Source: Chryseobacterium suipulveris
Lineage (GTDB): Bacteria; Bacteroidota; Bacteroidia; Flavobacteriales; Weeksellaceae
DNA length: 64,000 nucleotides
Direction of reading: 5' to 3'
Assembly (NCBI RefSeq): GCF_022811685.1
Contig: NZ_CP094532.1
Location: 645,501 to 709,500 of the forward strand
Shown here: in pieces, positions 1-7,846 of the stretch
How positions within the stretch are numbered: position 1 is the stretch's first letter
Layout: every line of letters starts with the position of its first letter
The notes under the pieces: generated by a model
Seen by the model: the letters and a program-made list of their open reading frames with translations, nothing else
Told to the model about the DNA's origin: nothing
Database searches by the model: none
Made by a program: the position numbers and the translations under genes

Positions 1-180
1 GTGATGGCTGTCTCTGTGATTTTGTTGTGAATAGACATCTTTACTTTCTGCGCGAAATTACGGTTTTTTTATTAAAAATGAAAATTGGGTTTTGAATGTT
101 AAGGGAAATTAATTTTTTGATTTGGAGTTGGTTGCCACGAAATCGCAGATTCGACTAGGTCAATGCACGAAGTTGAAAAT

Positions 181-364
181 AAAGTTTAAGTTAACCGCAA
201 AATCATTTTTACCCCAAAAGACCCAAAAGAAGGAAGAAATAAGCCATCCCAATGAACAAAAAAGAAGAAATTCTTATAGCTTAGCACTTTTATGGACTTT
301 TGAAAAACTTCGCAGCATTATTATCCTTTGTTACTTTTGTGGTTATTTATATTAAACAAACTCA
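181..364. repeat. MITE-like dispersed repeat, copy A
   Basis: About 180 bp that align with 12041-12220 in the same orientation, including long shared blocks such as ATGGACTTTTGAAAAACTTC. The ends are imperfect inverted repeats: GTTTAAG...AACCGCAAAA at the left, and the complement of CTTTTGTGGTT...ATTAAAC at the right. No transposase is nearby, so a non-autonomous element is an inference. Confidence 0.7.
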
Positions 365-370
365 TTCCAT

Positions 371-402
371 AAAAAATGCACGAACAAAAAACCTTCGTGC
401 AT
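371..402 (-). terminator. Rho-independent terminator after DUF4252 lipoprotein gene
   Basis: On the minus strand a perfect 9-bp stem, ATGCACGAA/TTCGTGCAT, with a 9-nt loop is followed by a run of T. It lies about 20 bp beyond the stop of the DUF4252 lipoprotein gene. The same CACGAA stem recurs in repeat elements near 56 kb. Confidence 0.7.
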
Positions 403-419
403 CTGTGGCAAAAATAATT

Positions 420-929
420 TTACTGCGAAACCATTTTCCTCACATCATTCTTCTCCGAGAAATTGATGACTCGCGAAATATCGTCGGCGGTGAATTTTCC
501 CGTTACATCCACATAGATCATTTCGGTGCCGGAAACTACCGCGATCAACAGGTTTCGGATTTCGTCGCCGGTCTGTTTTGCGTGGAAGTTGATGACTTCC
601 TTTTCTTTTTTCACGCTCATCCATTCCTCGAAATTATTTCGGTTAAGGAAATTGGCGAAATCGGTCTGCATGTTTTGCTTTACATTGGAGACCATCATCA
701 CTTTGATGTCTGAGATTTTTTTGATGAGCGGGATCAGTGCTTCATCGCCGTCTTCGCGGAGCGCCTTTTTCACAAAAGGTTTCGCCAGAAAAGTGGGAAC
801 GTTCACGCTCATTACTTCCATACCGGGAGATTTTTTCACGAACTCCATATTCGGTCGGTGCGAAACGATGCAGGACTGCAAACTGAAGATCAGGATTAAT
901 ATAGCGGAGAAGGATAGAATATTTTTCAT
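420..929 (-). CDS. DUF4252 domain lipoprotein
   Basis: A 169-residue protein of unknown function with a DUF4252-type body. The N-terminus is a lipoprotein signal: a hydrophobic stretch from residue 4 to 17, then the lipobox LQSC with Cys20, so it should be anchored in the envelope. The C-terminal YVDVTGKFTADDISRVINF segment matches the LMLDGKLSMDDVNRLV segment of the upstream neighbour, so the two are paralogues. I chose the internal ATG because it starts exactly at the signal peptide; an in-frame ATG 33 bp upstream would add a charged leader. It is the last gene of the sigma/anti-sigma/DUF4252 set and is followed by a hairpin terminator. Biochemical role unknown. Confidence 0.8.
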   Translation of the reverse strand: MKNILSFSAILILIFSLQSCIVSHRPNMEFVKKSPGMEVMSVNVPTFLAKPFVKKALREDGDEALIPLIKKISDIKVMMVSNVKQNMQTDFANFLNRNNFEEWMSVKKEKEVINFHAKQTGDEIRNLLIAVVSGTEMIYVDVTGKFTADDISRVINFSEKNDVRKMVSQ

Positions 930-1026
930 GTCTTTTTGATATTTAATTTTGGTTGAAGCCAATCTATGATTTTCCTTTTATTGAACGGACTGCCTTCGAC
1001 TTCGCTGAAGATCACATTTAAGGATT

Positions 1027-2286
1027 TTAATTAATCGGTTTTGTGGTTCCGCCGCTGCTGTTGGAAGCATTGAAGCTTTCAGGTTTTCCGTTGTAGCGCA
1101 CAGAACCGCTGGAAGAAGTCACGGAATTTAATGACTGTTTGGCGTGAACCTTCAAACTTCCGGCAGAAGATGCATTCGCCGTAACATTTTTGGCAACCAA
1201 ATTCTGTGCATTACAGCTCGCCGCACTGGAAATCTGAAAAGTCGCGGCATCCACAGTTCCGGTAATCGAAGACGATGAACCGCTCGAGCCGGCGAAGGTG
1301 AAGTTTTTTGTTTGTATTGCTAATTTCACGGTTCCTCCGGACTCCACGTTGGCTGTGATTTTGTCACCGTTCAGTTCTGCATTGATATTGCTTCCCGATT
1401 CCGCATTGATGTTGAAGCTGTCTTCATTAATTTCATTTAAAGTCGTGAGTGATGCACCGGAAGTTGTCTTAATACTTTTCAGATGGGGCGCTTTCACATT
1501 CACGAAAAGTTTTTTGAAGCGAAGGTTTTGCTTCCCTTGGTTTTTAACTGAAATTTTTAATGTTCCGTTTTGCACGATGGTTGAAACATACTGTTCCATT
1601 CCGGGATCGGTTTCTACCACGACAGATTGATTTTTATCCTGTGTAAAATTTACTTTGATTCCGGACGAAACCTCAATTCCTGAAAACGCATCTACATTTC
1701 GAACTTGAGAGCTTCCGCTGAAAGTGATATTTTCGTTTTTGCTGAAAGTTTTCGGAGAAGATTTTTCTGCTTCCTGCACAAGTCGGTTCACATCATCCAT
1801 CGAAAGTTTTCCGTCGAGCATCATTAGTAATGTGTTTCCCTCGGAATTAATGCTGAGAAGCAGGTTTTCGAGATTTCCGTTGGTCGCGTCCGATGAAAGG
1901 AATTTAATTTTATTGTCTTTGCTGTTTACGGTGATCAGTTCTTCGTAATTCATTTTCTTGATGGAGGATGAAATGTCGTTCTGCAAACTTTGGAACATCC
2001 CGAATTTCTGGATGCTGTCTTTGGCGTTTTTCACGGATTCGGGTTTCTCCACGATCAGGATTTTCAACCCGTTGATTTTTGCGAGCAGCGGCTTGATTTG
2101 CGAAAGTTCGGCATCGTCGATATTCAGTTTGTTGAGCATACTAAACATCGGTTTTGTAATCTTGATGGAGGTTACTCCTTCTGATTCCTGATATTTGGTA
2201 AAGAGCTGGTCCAGTTTGTCTTTCTGTGCATTTACATTAAAAAAATGCGAAAAGAAAAGTGCGAATATAAATAGTAGTTTGTTCAT
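1027..2286 (-). CDS. DUF4252 + GIN-domain (DUF2807) secreted protein
   Basis: A 419-residue exported protein. Residues 1-21 are a signal peptide ending NVNAQ. Residues about 22-175 resemble DUF4252. Residues about 195-390 form a head-GIN/DUF2807 beta-helix-like domain: it opens with FSGIEVSSGIKVNF, then has short beta strands rich in Ser, Gly and Asn. GIN domains are common in surface proteins of Bacteroidota, but their ligands are mostly unknown. It sits 12 bp after the putative anti-sigma gene, so the two are almost certainly cotranscribed. The fusion of DUF4252 with GIN next to a stand-alone DUF4252 lipoprotein suggests one envelope-stress or cell-surface module controlled by the sigma factor (inference). 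Confidence 0.8.
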   Translation of the reverse strand: MNKLLFIFALFFSHFFNVNAQKDKLDQLFTKYQESEGVTSIKITKPMFSMLNKLNIDDAELSQIKPLLAKINGLKILIVEKPESVKNAKDSIQKFGMFQSLQNDISSSIKKMNYEELITVNSKDNKIKFLSSDATNGNLENLLLSINSEGNTLLMMLDGKLSMDDVNRLVQEAEKSSPKTFSKNENITFSGSSQVRNVDAFSGIEVSSGIKVNFTQDKNQSVVVETDPGMEQYVSTIVQNGTLKISVKNQGKQNLRFKKLFVNVKAPHLKSIKTTSGASLTTLNEINEDSFNINAESGSNINAELNGDKITANVESGGTVKLAIQTKNFTFAGSSGSSSSITGTVDAATFQISSAASCNAQNLVAKNVTANASSAGSLKVHAKQSLNSVTSSSGSVRYNGKPESFNASNSSGGTTKPIN

Positions 2287-2298
2287 TGCGTATGGTTT

Positions 2299-2949
2299 TT
2301 ATTCAATAATGTCATTGAGGGTTTCGGTGTGGGCAACGGTTTTTGAAACATTTTCAGAAAGAACCTGGAACGAGTATTTTGCAATATCGATCGCTTCCTG
2401 TTCGTTTTCAATTCGTTGTCCGTTGATTATCACGTAGTTGGATTGGTATTCCGGTGTTGCAGATTTTTCAGGTGCAGATTTCCTGGGTGCAGAAACGTAA
2501 TGTTGACGAACTTGCCTTTTCAGCCGGCCTCTTTTCGGAAGGATTTTGTATATCATTTCGTCGCCGCTAATTTCAGCAGGGGAGTCGGTGATTATACTGT
2601 CGCGAACAGTTTTCAGCGAATCCTGAGTGTGTACCGCCACGATTTCGTTTCCGTTTCCGAAGTCGTTTTTCTGTTTCAGGATTTCTGTTTTCGACAAATC
2701 ATCCTGTTCCTCGATTTGGTTTTTATTAAAAATTGTAAAGAAAATTCCAAGAGAAACGAGCAGTACTACGCTTGCCGCCATCCAAAAGAATTTCGGGAAG
2801 GTTGCGCTATTCCTTTCCTTTTGCAGCGGAATTATTTTCTCCTGATTTTCTGCTTTGGCTAAGAAATCATCAAAATCCCAGTTCATTTTCTCTGATTTCA
2901 AATCGTTGAAAATTTCGCTGTATTTTTTGTCTGTATGGTCGTTTTTCAT
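2299..2949 (-). CDS. Putative anti-sigma factor / single-pass membrane protein
   Basis: A 216-residue protein with a cytoplasmic-looking acidic N-terminus (1-50), one transmembrane helix at about 54-74 (FFWMAASVVLLVSLGIFF) and a periplasmic tail of about 140 residues ending NDIIE. This layout, and its place directly behind an ECF sigma gene, fits an anti-sigma factor, although I do not see a zinc ZAS motif (HxxxCxxC). The ATG at 2949 was preferred over one 69 bp upstream because the upstream stretch reads through a GCCACGAATTCACGAA repeat fragment. Function is inferred from position. Confidence 0.65.
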   Translation of the reverse strand: MKNDHTDKKYSEIFNDLKSEKMNWDFDDFLAKAENQEKIIPLQKERNSATFPKFFWMAASVVLLVSLGIFFTIFNKNQIEEQDDLSKTEILKQKNDFGNGNEIVAVHTQDSLKTVRDSIITDSPAEISGDEMIYKILPKRGRLKRQVRQHYVSAPRKSAPEKSATPEYQSNYVIINGQRIENEQEAIDIAKYSFQVLSENVSKTVAHTETLNDIIE

Positions 2950-3081
2950 TGTTGTATCTTTTTGCCACGAATTCACGAATTTTTTAAGCTTAATTTTGTT
3001 ACTTGGTACATCGAGCATTTGAATTTCGTGCTGTCTGAACTGTAATTAAATCAATAGAATTTTTGTGACTTTTGTGGTTTA

Positions 3082-3594
3082 TTATAAATTTTCAATCATT
3101 CTGTTTTCGTAGTCGGTCAGTTTCTGGATCTGTTCCTTGATTTTTGTTCTGGCTCTCATTAAGTTGACGCGGACTGCATTTTCTTCCATTTCAAGGATTT
3201 CCGATATTTCCGAAACTTCGTATTCTTCGACGTCTTTCAGGTGGATCACGGCTTTTTGTTTTTCGGGAAGCGCGTTGATGAAACTGATGATCTGTTCTTT
3301 CAGATTGTTGGTTTCCATTTTATAAAGCTCACTCCGGTGAATCTGGAAATCTGCAAAACCCAATTTCACGTCGTGGTGCTTCAGTCGGTTCAGGCACTCG
3401 TTTTTCACGGATTTTAAAGCGTACGACTTCAAATTTCCGAAATCCGCGAGTTCCTCCTTTTTCTGCCAAAACTTCATCATCAGATCCTGTACAACGTCTT
3501 CCGCCTCGTCACTGCTCATCACGAACCGCTTCGCAAAACGGTACATCTCGTCGCGCAGACAAAATACCGTATTTCTGAATGTTTCGTGAGTCAT
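3082..3594 (-). CDS. ECF-type RNA polymerase sigma factor
   Basis: A 170-residue sigma-70 family protein of ECF size. Region 2 is visible at residues 18-45, with SSDEAEDVVQDLMMKFWQK, the -10 recognition helix type. Region 4 runs from about 113 to 160, with LPEKQKAVIHLKDVEEYEVSEIS and the helix-turn-helix ENAVRVNLMRARTKIKE. It would direct RNA polymerase to a small regulon. It leads the set that continues with the membrane protein and the two DUF4252 proteins, which are therefore the likely antagonist and targets. Upstream, TTACCTTTA resembles a Bacteroidetes -7 box. Assignment to the family is firm; the stimulus is unknown. Confidence 0.9.
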   Translation of the reverse strand: MTHETFRNTVFCLRDEMYRFAKRFVMSSDEAEDVVQDLMMKFWQKKEELADFGNLKSYALKSVKNECLNRLKHHDVKLGFADFQIHRSELYKMETNNLKEQIISFINALPEKQKAVIHLKDVEEYEVSEISEILEMEENAVRVNLMRARTKIKEQIQKLTDYENRMIENL

Positions 3595-3646
3595 AGTTTC
3601 GTTTCTAAAGGTAAGACAACGAAGGTCGGGATTTTATTACATCGGA

Positions 3647-3677
3647 ATAAAAAAAACTTCAAAATGAATTGAAGTTT
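3647..3677 (-). terminator. Terminator of the hut/paa block
   Basis: On the minus strand AAACTTCAA / TTGAAGTTT form a perfect 9-bp stem with a 6-nt loop, followed by about eight T. It lies 16 bp beyond the paaI stop codon and separates the paa genes from the sigma factor gene. Confidence 0.8.
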
Positions 3678-3692
3678 GCGTTGTTAAGGTTC

Positions 3693-4106
3693 TTAAAGCT
3701 CCGTTACTTTCCTGTCAATCTTATACACCGTTCCTCGGAAAGTCGCCACCAAAACTTTGTGCTGGTTGGTAATCGAAATATCGTAAACTCCCGTTTTTCG
3801 GGTGTCGGAAATCAAAACGCTTTCCGCCGTTAAAGTATCGCCGAGTTTTACGGCTTTTGTGAAATTAATCATGCAGTTCAGCGCTACGGAAGCATCGTTG
3901 GTATTATTCGACGAAAAAGCCAGCGCAGAATCGGCGAGCGAAAACGTGATTCCGCCGTGCACGGTTTTCAGTCCGTTGATCATTTCCTTCTTTACGGGCA
4001 TTTCGATCAGGCAATATTTTTCGCGTACTTCGATTAGGGTGATTCCCATCCATTTTGAGAATTCATCCTGATTAAGCATGTATTGGGCGGTTTCGAATGG
4101 AGTCAT
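3693..4106 (-). CDS. paaI: PaaI-type hotdog acyl-CoA thioesterase
   Basis: A 137-residue hotdog-fold thioesterase that hydrolyses hydroxyphenylacetyl-CoA-type dead-end esters and so recycles CoA during phenylacetate catabolism. The family signature VHGGITFSLADSALAFSSN starts near residue 49 with His50 and Asp59. Length fits the family. The start at 4106 gives MTPFETAQYML; an ATG 75 bp upstream is in frame but its extra residues are a translation of the 8-bp tandem repeat (4110-4157), so I reject it. It is the last gene of the paa run and is followed by a strong terminator. Confidence 0.88.
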   Translation of the reverse strand: MTPFETAQYMLNQDEFSKWMGITLIEVREKYCLIEMPVKKEMINGLKTVHGGITFSLADSALAFSSNNTNDASVALNCMINFTKAVKLGDTLTAESVLISDTRKTGVYDISITNQHKVLVATFRGTVYKIDRKVTEL

Positions 4107-4109
4107 ATT

Positions 4110-4157
4110 GAGTAGGTGAGTAGGTGAGTAGGTGAATTGGTGTGTAGGTGAGATGGC
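4110..4157. repeat. 8-bp tandem array, GAGTAGGT type
   Basis: Six consecutive units of exactly 8 bp, three of them perfect GAGTAGGT, the rest diverged. It begins 3 bp upstream of the paaI start codon, where a ribosome binding site would be expected. Confidence 0.85.
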
Positions 4158-4197
4158 GTGAAAGTCAGTTTGGTGACGCAAAAGAAGTTATTAATTA

Positions 4198-5379
4198 TTA
4201 ATTCTTCATTATTAATTTTCTTAACAGCGGGCTTTGTCTATACCGTTCCTCCTGGTATTCTTCGTAAAGTTTTTGCAGGGTTTCAGAAATTTTTCCGTAC
4301 CCAATGTCGAATCCCCACTGAAGCAGACCTTTCGGATAGTTCACGCCTTTCTGCATTGCAAGTTCGATATCTTCGTCATTGGCGATTCCCAATCGTTTTG
4401 CTTCCACCGCTTCGTTGATGAGCATTGAAATAATCCGGTTGAAAATACTTTCATACAATTCCGGATCTTCAACTTCTTGGCTCTTGGCTCCTTCAACTTG
4501 GCTCTTGGCTCTTGACTCTTGGCTCTTCTCAGTGGAATAATCGTAAAACCCTTTCCCAGTTTTTCTGCCTAAAAGTTTCGCTTCAGCCATTCTTTGCTGG
4601 AGCAGGGAAGGTTTATATTTTGGGTCGTAGAAATAATCGGCGTAAACGGTTTTGGTTACCGCAAAGTTGATGTCGATTCCGATGAGGTCCATCAGTTCAA
4701 ACGGTCCCATTCTGAAATTCCCCAAAGTACGCATCGCGTCATCGATCTGTTCAGGCGTGGCGATATTCTCTTCGGCGATTCTCAGTGCTTCACCGTAAAA
4801 AGGACGAGCGATTCTGTTGACGATAAATCCCGGAACATCCTTCGCAATTACTGGAGTTTTACCCCAGTTTTCCATTAATGAATAGAGTTTTTTAGCTAAA
4901 GTTTTTTCGGTTAAAAGTCCCGGAATAACTTCAACCAAAGGCATTAACGGCGCCGGATTGAAAAAGTGGATTCCGATAAAACGCGACGGATTTTTTAATT
5001 CCGCAGAAAGAGAAGTGATGGAAATTGAAGAGGTGTTGCTCGCAATCACGCAATAGTCGGAAACAACCTCTTCCAGTTCACCGAAAAGTTTAGTTTTAAT
5101 TTCTTTGTTTTCGATAATGGCTTCAATGACGAAATCGCAATTTTTCAGTTCTGACAGCTGATTGCAGGGTTTTATTTGTTTGAAAATTTGGTCACTTTTT
5201 TCAACCGAAATCTTTAGTTTAGCGACTAATTTGTCTAAAGTTTGTTTTAAACCCGCTAAAGCTTTTTCCGTCTGAGCCGGATTTGCGTCGTACAGAAATA
5301 CTTCACAACCCGCGGTGGAAGCAACCTGCGCAATTCCGATCCCCATCGTCCCGGAACCGATAATCCCAATTTTGTTCAT
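4198..5379 (-). CDS. paaH: 3-hydroxyacyl-CoA dehydrogenase (PaaH-like)
   Basis: A 393-residue NAD-dependent dehydrogenase that oxidises 3-hydroxyadipyl-CoA in phenylacetate degradation, or 3-hydroxybutyryl-CoA in general beta-oxidation. The N-terminal Rossmann fold starts at residue 3 with IGIIGSGTMGIGIAQ. The HFFNPAP motif and the C-terminal dimerisation domain are present. Its place between paaI and paaG supports the Paa role. Unusual: residues about 283-301, between the domain ending GKGFYDYS and the final helix bundle, are encoded by eight 7-bp units of a TTGGCTC tandem repeat, giving a Ser/Gln/Glu/Lys linker. The catalytic parts are intact, so the enzyme is probably functional. Confidence 0.88.
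   Translation of the reverse strand: MNKIGIIGSGTMGIGIAQVASTAGCEVFLYDANPAQTEKALAGLKQTLDKLVAKLKISVEKSDQIFKQIKPCNQLSELKNCDFVIEAIIENKEIKTKLFGELEEVVSDYCVIASNTSSISITSLSAELKNPSRFIGIHFFNPAPLMPLVEVIPGLLTEKTLAKKLYSLMENWGKTPVIAKDVPGFIVNRIARPFYGEALRIAEENIATPEQIDDAMRTLGNFRMGPFELMDLIGIDINFAVTKTVYADYFYDPKYKPSLLQQRMAEAKLLGRKTGKGFYDYSTEKSQESRAKSQVEGAKSQEVEDPELYESIFNRIISMLINEAVEAKRLGIANDEDIELAMQKGVNYPKGLLQWGFDIGYGKISETLQKLYEEYQEERYRQSPLLRKLIMKN
4477..4532. repeat. 7-bp tandem array inside paaH, TTGGCTC type
   Basis: Eight units of 7 bp: five perfect TTGGCTC, one TTGACTC, and two diverged. It lies in the paaH coding sequence and encodes a low-complexity interdomain linker. Confidence 0.85.
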
Positions 5380-5384
5380 TCCTA

Positions 5385-5448
5385 TTAATTTACCAATTTA
5401 TCAATGTACCAATTTACTAATCTACTAATCTATCAATCAATTAATCAT
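5385..5448. repeat. 8-bp tandem array, YYAATNTA type
   Basis: Eight consecutive 8-bp units (for example CCAATTTA, TCAATGTA, CTAATCTA) in the 129-bp gap between paaG and paaH, ending 6 bp upstream of the paaH start codon. Confidence 0.8.
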
Positions 5449-5472
5449 GAACTTAATCTGTGAGCAGTGATT

Positions 5473-5504
5473 GCTACATTGTTACATTTTCACATTGTTA
5501 CATT
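5473..5504. repeat. 8-bp tandem array, GTTACATT type
   Basis: Four 8-bp units (GCTACATT, GTTACATT, TTCACATT, GTTACATT) just downstream of the paaG stop codon. Different core from the neighbouring array at 5385-5448 but the same period. Confidence 0.75.
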
Positions 5505-5508
5505 AAAA

Positions 5509-6306
5509 CTACTTTCCTCGATACTTCGGTTTTCTTTTTTCGAGAAATGCAAAAACACCTTCCCTGAAATCCTCTGATTCCGCAGCTTCCTGTTGAAGGA
5601 TTCCTTCAAGCTCAAGTTGCTGCGAAAGATTGTTGTCGTAGGATTCGTTGAACGCTTTTTTTGTCAGCGCAATCGCTTTTGTCGGTTGGTTGGAAATCTG
5701 TTCCAAAATTCCTATTGCGTTCACAAGAAAGTTTTCATTTTCAAAAACATCCGCAATCAACCCCATCTGTTTTGCTTCCACGGCGGATAATTTTTTGCCG
5801 GTGAATGCAAGATAATTCGCTTGTTGTCGACCCAAAAGTTTTGGCAGCCAGAACGTTCCGCCGGTGTCGGGAATCAATCCAATGTTTACAAACGCCTGCG
5901 AAAAATAGGAAGATTCTGTGGCAAGACAAATGTCGCAGATCAAGGCGAGCATCGCGCCGGCTCCAACAGCGGGACCATTGACCAAAGAAACGACAGGTTT
6001 TTTGCTGTTGTACATTACTTCAACTAAAGGATTGTAGTAATCCGTCACTATTTTTTGGATGACTTTGTCGTCTTCGGGATTTCCTAATGACATCGCGTCC
6101 TTCAGATTCTGTCCTGAACAAAACGCTTTTCCACGCCCCGAAATCGCGATGCAGCGAACGGTTTCCTTTTGGTTGCACTCGTTCACAAAATTCTTGAGTT
6201 CGGTAAGAAGCAGTTTATTTAAGCTGTTGTAAGTTTCCGGCTGGTTTAGAAAAGCGATCTGGAGTTTGCCGTCAAAATGGGATTCGGTTTCGAGTTGGGT
6301 GTACAT
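5509..6306 (-). CDS. paaG: Enoyl-CoA hydratase/isomerase (PaaG-like)
   Basis: A 265-residue crotonase-fold protein. In the paa context the expected reaction is isomerisation of ring-1,2-epoxyphenylacetyl-CoA to the oxepin, or hydration downstream of ring opening. Oxyanion-hole segments are visible: ISGRGKAFCSGQNLKDA and NGPAVGAGAMLALICDI; IGLIPDTGGTFWLPKLLG is typical of PaaG/PaaB-like members. I chose the ATG at 6306 (MYTQLETE). An upstream in-frame ATG adds 24 residues that translate the 8-bp AATTTG array. PaaF versus PaaG cannot be settled from sequence alone; no second crotonase is present here. Confidence 0.85.
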   Translation of the reverse strand: MYTQLETESHFDGKLQIAFLNQPETYNSLNKLLLTELKNFVNECNQKETVRCIAISGRGKAFCSGQNLKDAMSLGNPEDDKVIQKIVTDYYNPLVEVMYNSKKPVVSLVNGPAVGAGAMLALICDICLATESSYFSQAFVNIGLIPDTGGTFWLPKLLGRQQANYLAFTGKKLSAVEAKQMGLIADVFENENFLVNAIGILEQISNQPTKAIALTKKAFNESYDNNLSQQLELEGILQQEAAESEDFREGVFAFLEKRKPKYRGK

Positions 6307-6307
6307 A

Positions 6308-6347
6308 TTAATTTGGAAATTTGAAAATGTGCTAATTTGAAAATATC
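6308..6347. repeat. 8-bp tandem array, NNAATTTG type
   Basis: Five 8-bp units (TTAATTTG, GAAATTTG, AAAATGTG, CTAATTTG, AAAATATC) beginning 1 bp upstream of the paaG start codon. An array of the complementary motif (CAAATT) lies about 85 bp further upstream. Confidence 0.75.
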
Positions 6348-6430
6348 GGTTTAGCGCAAATATAACTTTTTTGCTCATTATTTGAAAAGTGAATCGCTCT
6401 GAAAACCGATTGCTGCATAAGACTTCATAG

Positions 6431-6478
6431 TTTCAAAAATTTTCAAATTCTCAAATTAACGCATTTCCAAATTAGGTT
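6431..6478. repeat. 8-bp tandem array, ATTNNCAA type
   Basis: Six 8-bp units (such as ATTTTCAA, ATTCTCAA, ATTTCCAA) directly after the paaD stop. The motif is the reverse complement of the array at 6308-6347, so the two could pair in the paaD-paaG transcript. Confidence 0.7.
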
Positions 6479-6992
6479 AATGGCATTTAAAATAATCAAA
6501 AGGTTCGAGGCAGTCATTGCACTGATAACTCGCTTTGCAAAGGGTGGAACCAAATCTTGAGATTTGCGATGTGTTTTCTGACCCACATCTTGGGCATTTC
6601 TTCGGGACGTTTAAATGGTCTTGATCTGCTCCTTTTTCGGGTGGGGTAATTCCGTAAGCTCTCAGTTTTTCGCGAGCTTCGTCGGTGATCCAGTCGGTTG
6701 TCCAAACAGGTGATATTTTAGTGATGACTTTTGCAAAGATTCCGTTTTGATTAAAAAGTTTGATGATATCTTCCTCAATATTAAACATTGCAGGACAAGC
6801 CGAATAAGTCGGTGTGATAATAATTTCGGCCTCGCTGTCGGAAATCATTTCCGCACCTCGCACAATTCCCAGCTCCACAATATTGATCACCGGGATTTCG
6901 GGATCGGGAATTGTTGACAATAGTGAGATAAGGTCCCCCTTTCCCCCAAAGGGGGCAAAATCTCTAATATTATTCTCCTTATTATTAATCAT
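6477..6992 (-). CDS. paaD: 1,2-phenylacetyl-CoA epoxidase subunit PaaD
   Basis: A 171-residue DUF59/MIP18-type protein that is thought to help iron-centre maturation of the PaaABC(E) epoxidase. The core begins near residue 22, LISLLSTIPDPEIPVINIVE, and the C-terminus carries CPRCGSENT, then SxLCKAxYQCNDC, a cysteine-rich metal-binding tail typical of PaaD. Odd: residues about 12-20 (FAPFGGKGD) are encoded by a C/G-rich palindromic repeat at 6934-6955 whose inverted copy lies at 7064-7085, so the N-terminus looks extended by repeat insertion. It follows paaC at a distance of 96 bp. Confidence 0.88.
   Translation of the reverse strand: MINNKENNIRDFAPFGGKGDLISLLSTIPDPEIPVINIVELGIVRGAEMISDSEAEIIITPTYSACPAMFNIEEDIIKLFNQNGIFAKVITKISPVWTTDWITDEAREKLRAYGITPPEKGADQDHLNVPKKCPRCGSENTSQISRFGSTLCKASYQCNDCLEPFDYFKCH
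6934..6955. repeat. C/G-rich palindromic repeat inside paaD (inverted copy 1)
   Basis: A 22-bp block built from CCCCCTTT, CCCCC and AAAGGGGG. Its reverse complement recurs at 7064-7085. It falls in the 5' coding region of paaD. Confidence 0.8.
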
Positions 6993-7063
6993 TTTTTTTT
7001 GTGCGAAGTATTTTCAGCATTCCGAAGAAGCTTTTGAAAAAAAAGAGAAATCCAACCATTTTT

Positions 7064-7085
7064 CCCCCCTTTGGGGGAAAGGGGG
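7064..7085. repeat. C/G-rich palindromic repeat after paaC (copy 2)
   Basis: The inverted partner of 6934-6955: CCCCCC, TTTGGGGG, AAAGGGGG, starting 3 bp beyond the paaC stop. On the minus strand it forms a stem (CCCCCTTT/AAAGGGGG) followed by AAAAAT, not by T, so it is not a standard terminator. Confidence 0.8.
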
Positions 7086-7088
7086 ATT

Positions 7089-7838
7089 TTACCAAACACA
7101 GTCCGGATAAGTCCGCTGCATATACTGAAGTTCGCAAAGAATGTAGCCAAAATATTCCGTATGATAACCGGTTCTGGAACCTTTCTGCATAAATTCGCTT
7201 TCAGGAATTTTTATTCCAAATTCGTTGAAGTCTTTTGAAACTTCCTTTTTCCAGTTTTCGTATAGCACTTTCGAATCCGGCACGATGTCGAGTTTCACCA
7301 AATCCAGTTCTCCTTCGGTTTCCGCGAAGATTCCGGCAGTATATTCCCACAAGTTTTCTACGGCGTTTTCCACTCTGGTTTTGCTTTCGTCGGTTCCGCC
7401 TGCAAACATTTTCACCCAGGTTGAAGCGTGGGTGTAATGGTATTTTACTTCTTTTAAAGATTTCTCGGCAATAGCGGAAAGCTGTTCATCGCTGCTTTTC
7501 ATTAAACTTTCATACAGCAGTTTTTGGTAAACCGAAAAAAAGTAAACTTTCAAAATTGTTTGTGCATAATCGCCATTCGGAAGTTCGGAAAGTTGACAGT
7601 TCAAATATTCTTTTTCCAGACGGAGAAAAGCCAGATCGTCCTCAGTTTTTCCCTCATTCTGAACTTGAGCAGCATATTTAAACAAGTTGCTTGACTGTCC
7701 CAAATAATCGAGTGCGATATTGGTCAGTGCGATATCTTCTTCCAGATAAGGACCTTTTCCGCAGAGTTCGCCCAGTCTTTGTCCAAAAATCAAAGTATCG
7801 TCGGCAAGTTTGAGTAGGTAGTGGTATAGTGGATTCAT
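7089..7838 (-). CDS. paaC: 1,2-phenylacetyl-CoA epoxidase subunit PaaC
   Basis: A 249-residue ferritin-like helical protein, the structural partner of the catalytic PaaA in the phenylacetyl-CoA epoxidase complex. Typical parts are the N-terminal LLKLADDTLIFGQRLGELCGKGP, DIALTNIALDYLGQ, and the C-terminal RTGYHTEYFGYILCELQYMQRTYPDCVW. Length equals the family norm. It lies between paaB and paaD, 81 bp after paaB. PaaC alone is not the catalytic subunit, so the enzyme needs a PaaA encoded elsewhere. Confidence 0.93.
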   Translation of the reverse strand: MNPLYHYLLKLADDTLIFGQRLGELCGKGPYLEEDIALTNIALDYLGQSSNLFKYAAQVQNEGKTEDDLAFLRLEKEYLNCQLSELPNGDYAQTILKVYFFSVYQKLLYESLMKSSDEQLSAIAEKSLKEVKYHYTHASTWVKMFAGGTDESKTRVENAVENLWEYTAGIFAETEGELDLVKLDIVPDSKVLYENWKKEVSKDFNEFGIKIPESEFMQKGSRTGYHTEYFGYILCELQYMQRTYPDCVW

Positions 7839-7846
7839 TTTTTGTA

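Larger units (their letters stand above)
1..419. other. Intergenic region with dispersed repeat, no gene seen
   Basis: No convincing coding sequence is visible. The region holds one copy of a dispersed repeat (181-364) whose second copy lies at 12041-12220, a GCCACGAA-type fragment near 130, and the terminator hairpin of the downstream minus-strand gene (371-402). Short open frames here read through the repeat and look like chance. Confidence 0.6.

Noticed and set aside
122..355. Possible small gene at the left edge
   Set aside because: It lies in the dispersed repeat that recurs at 12041-12220, where the frame is not conserved.
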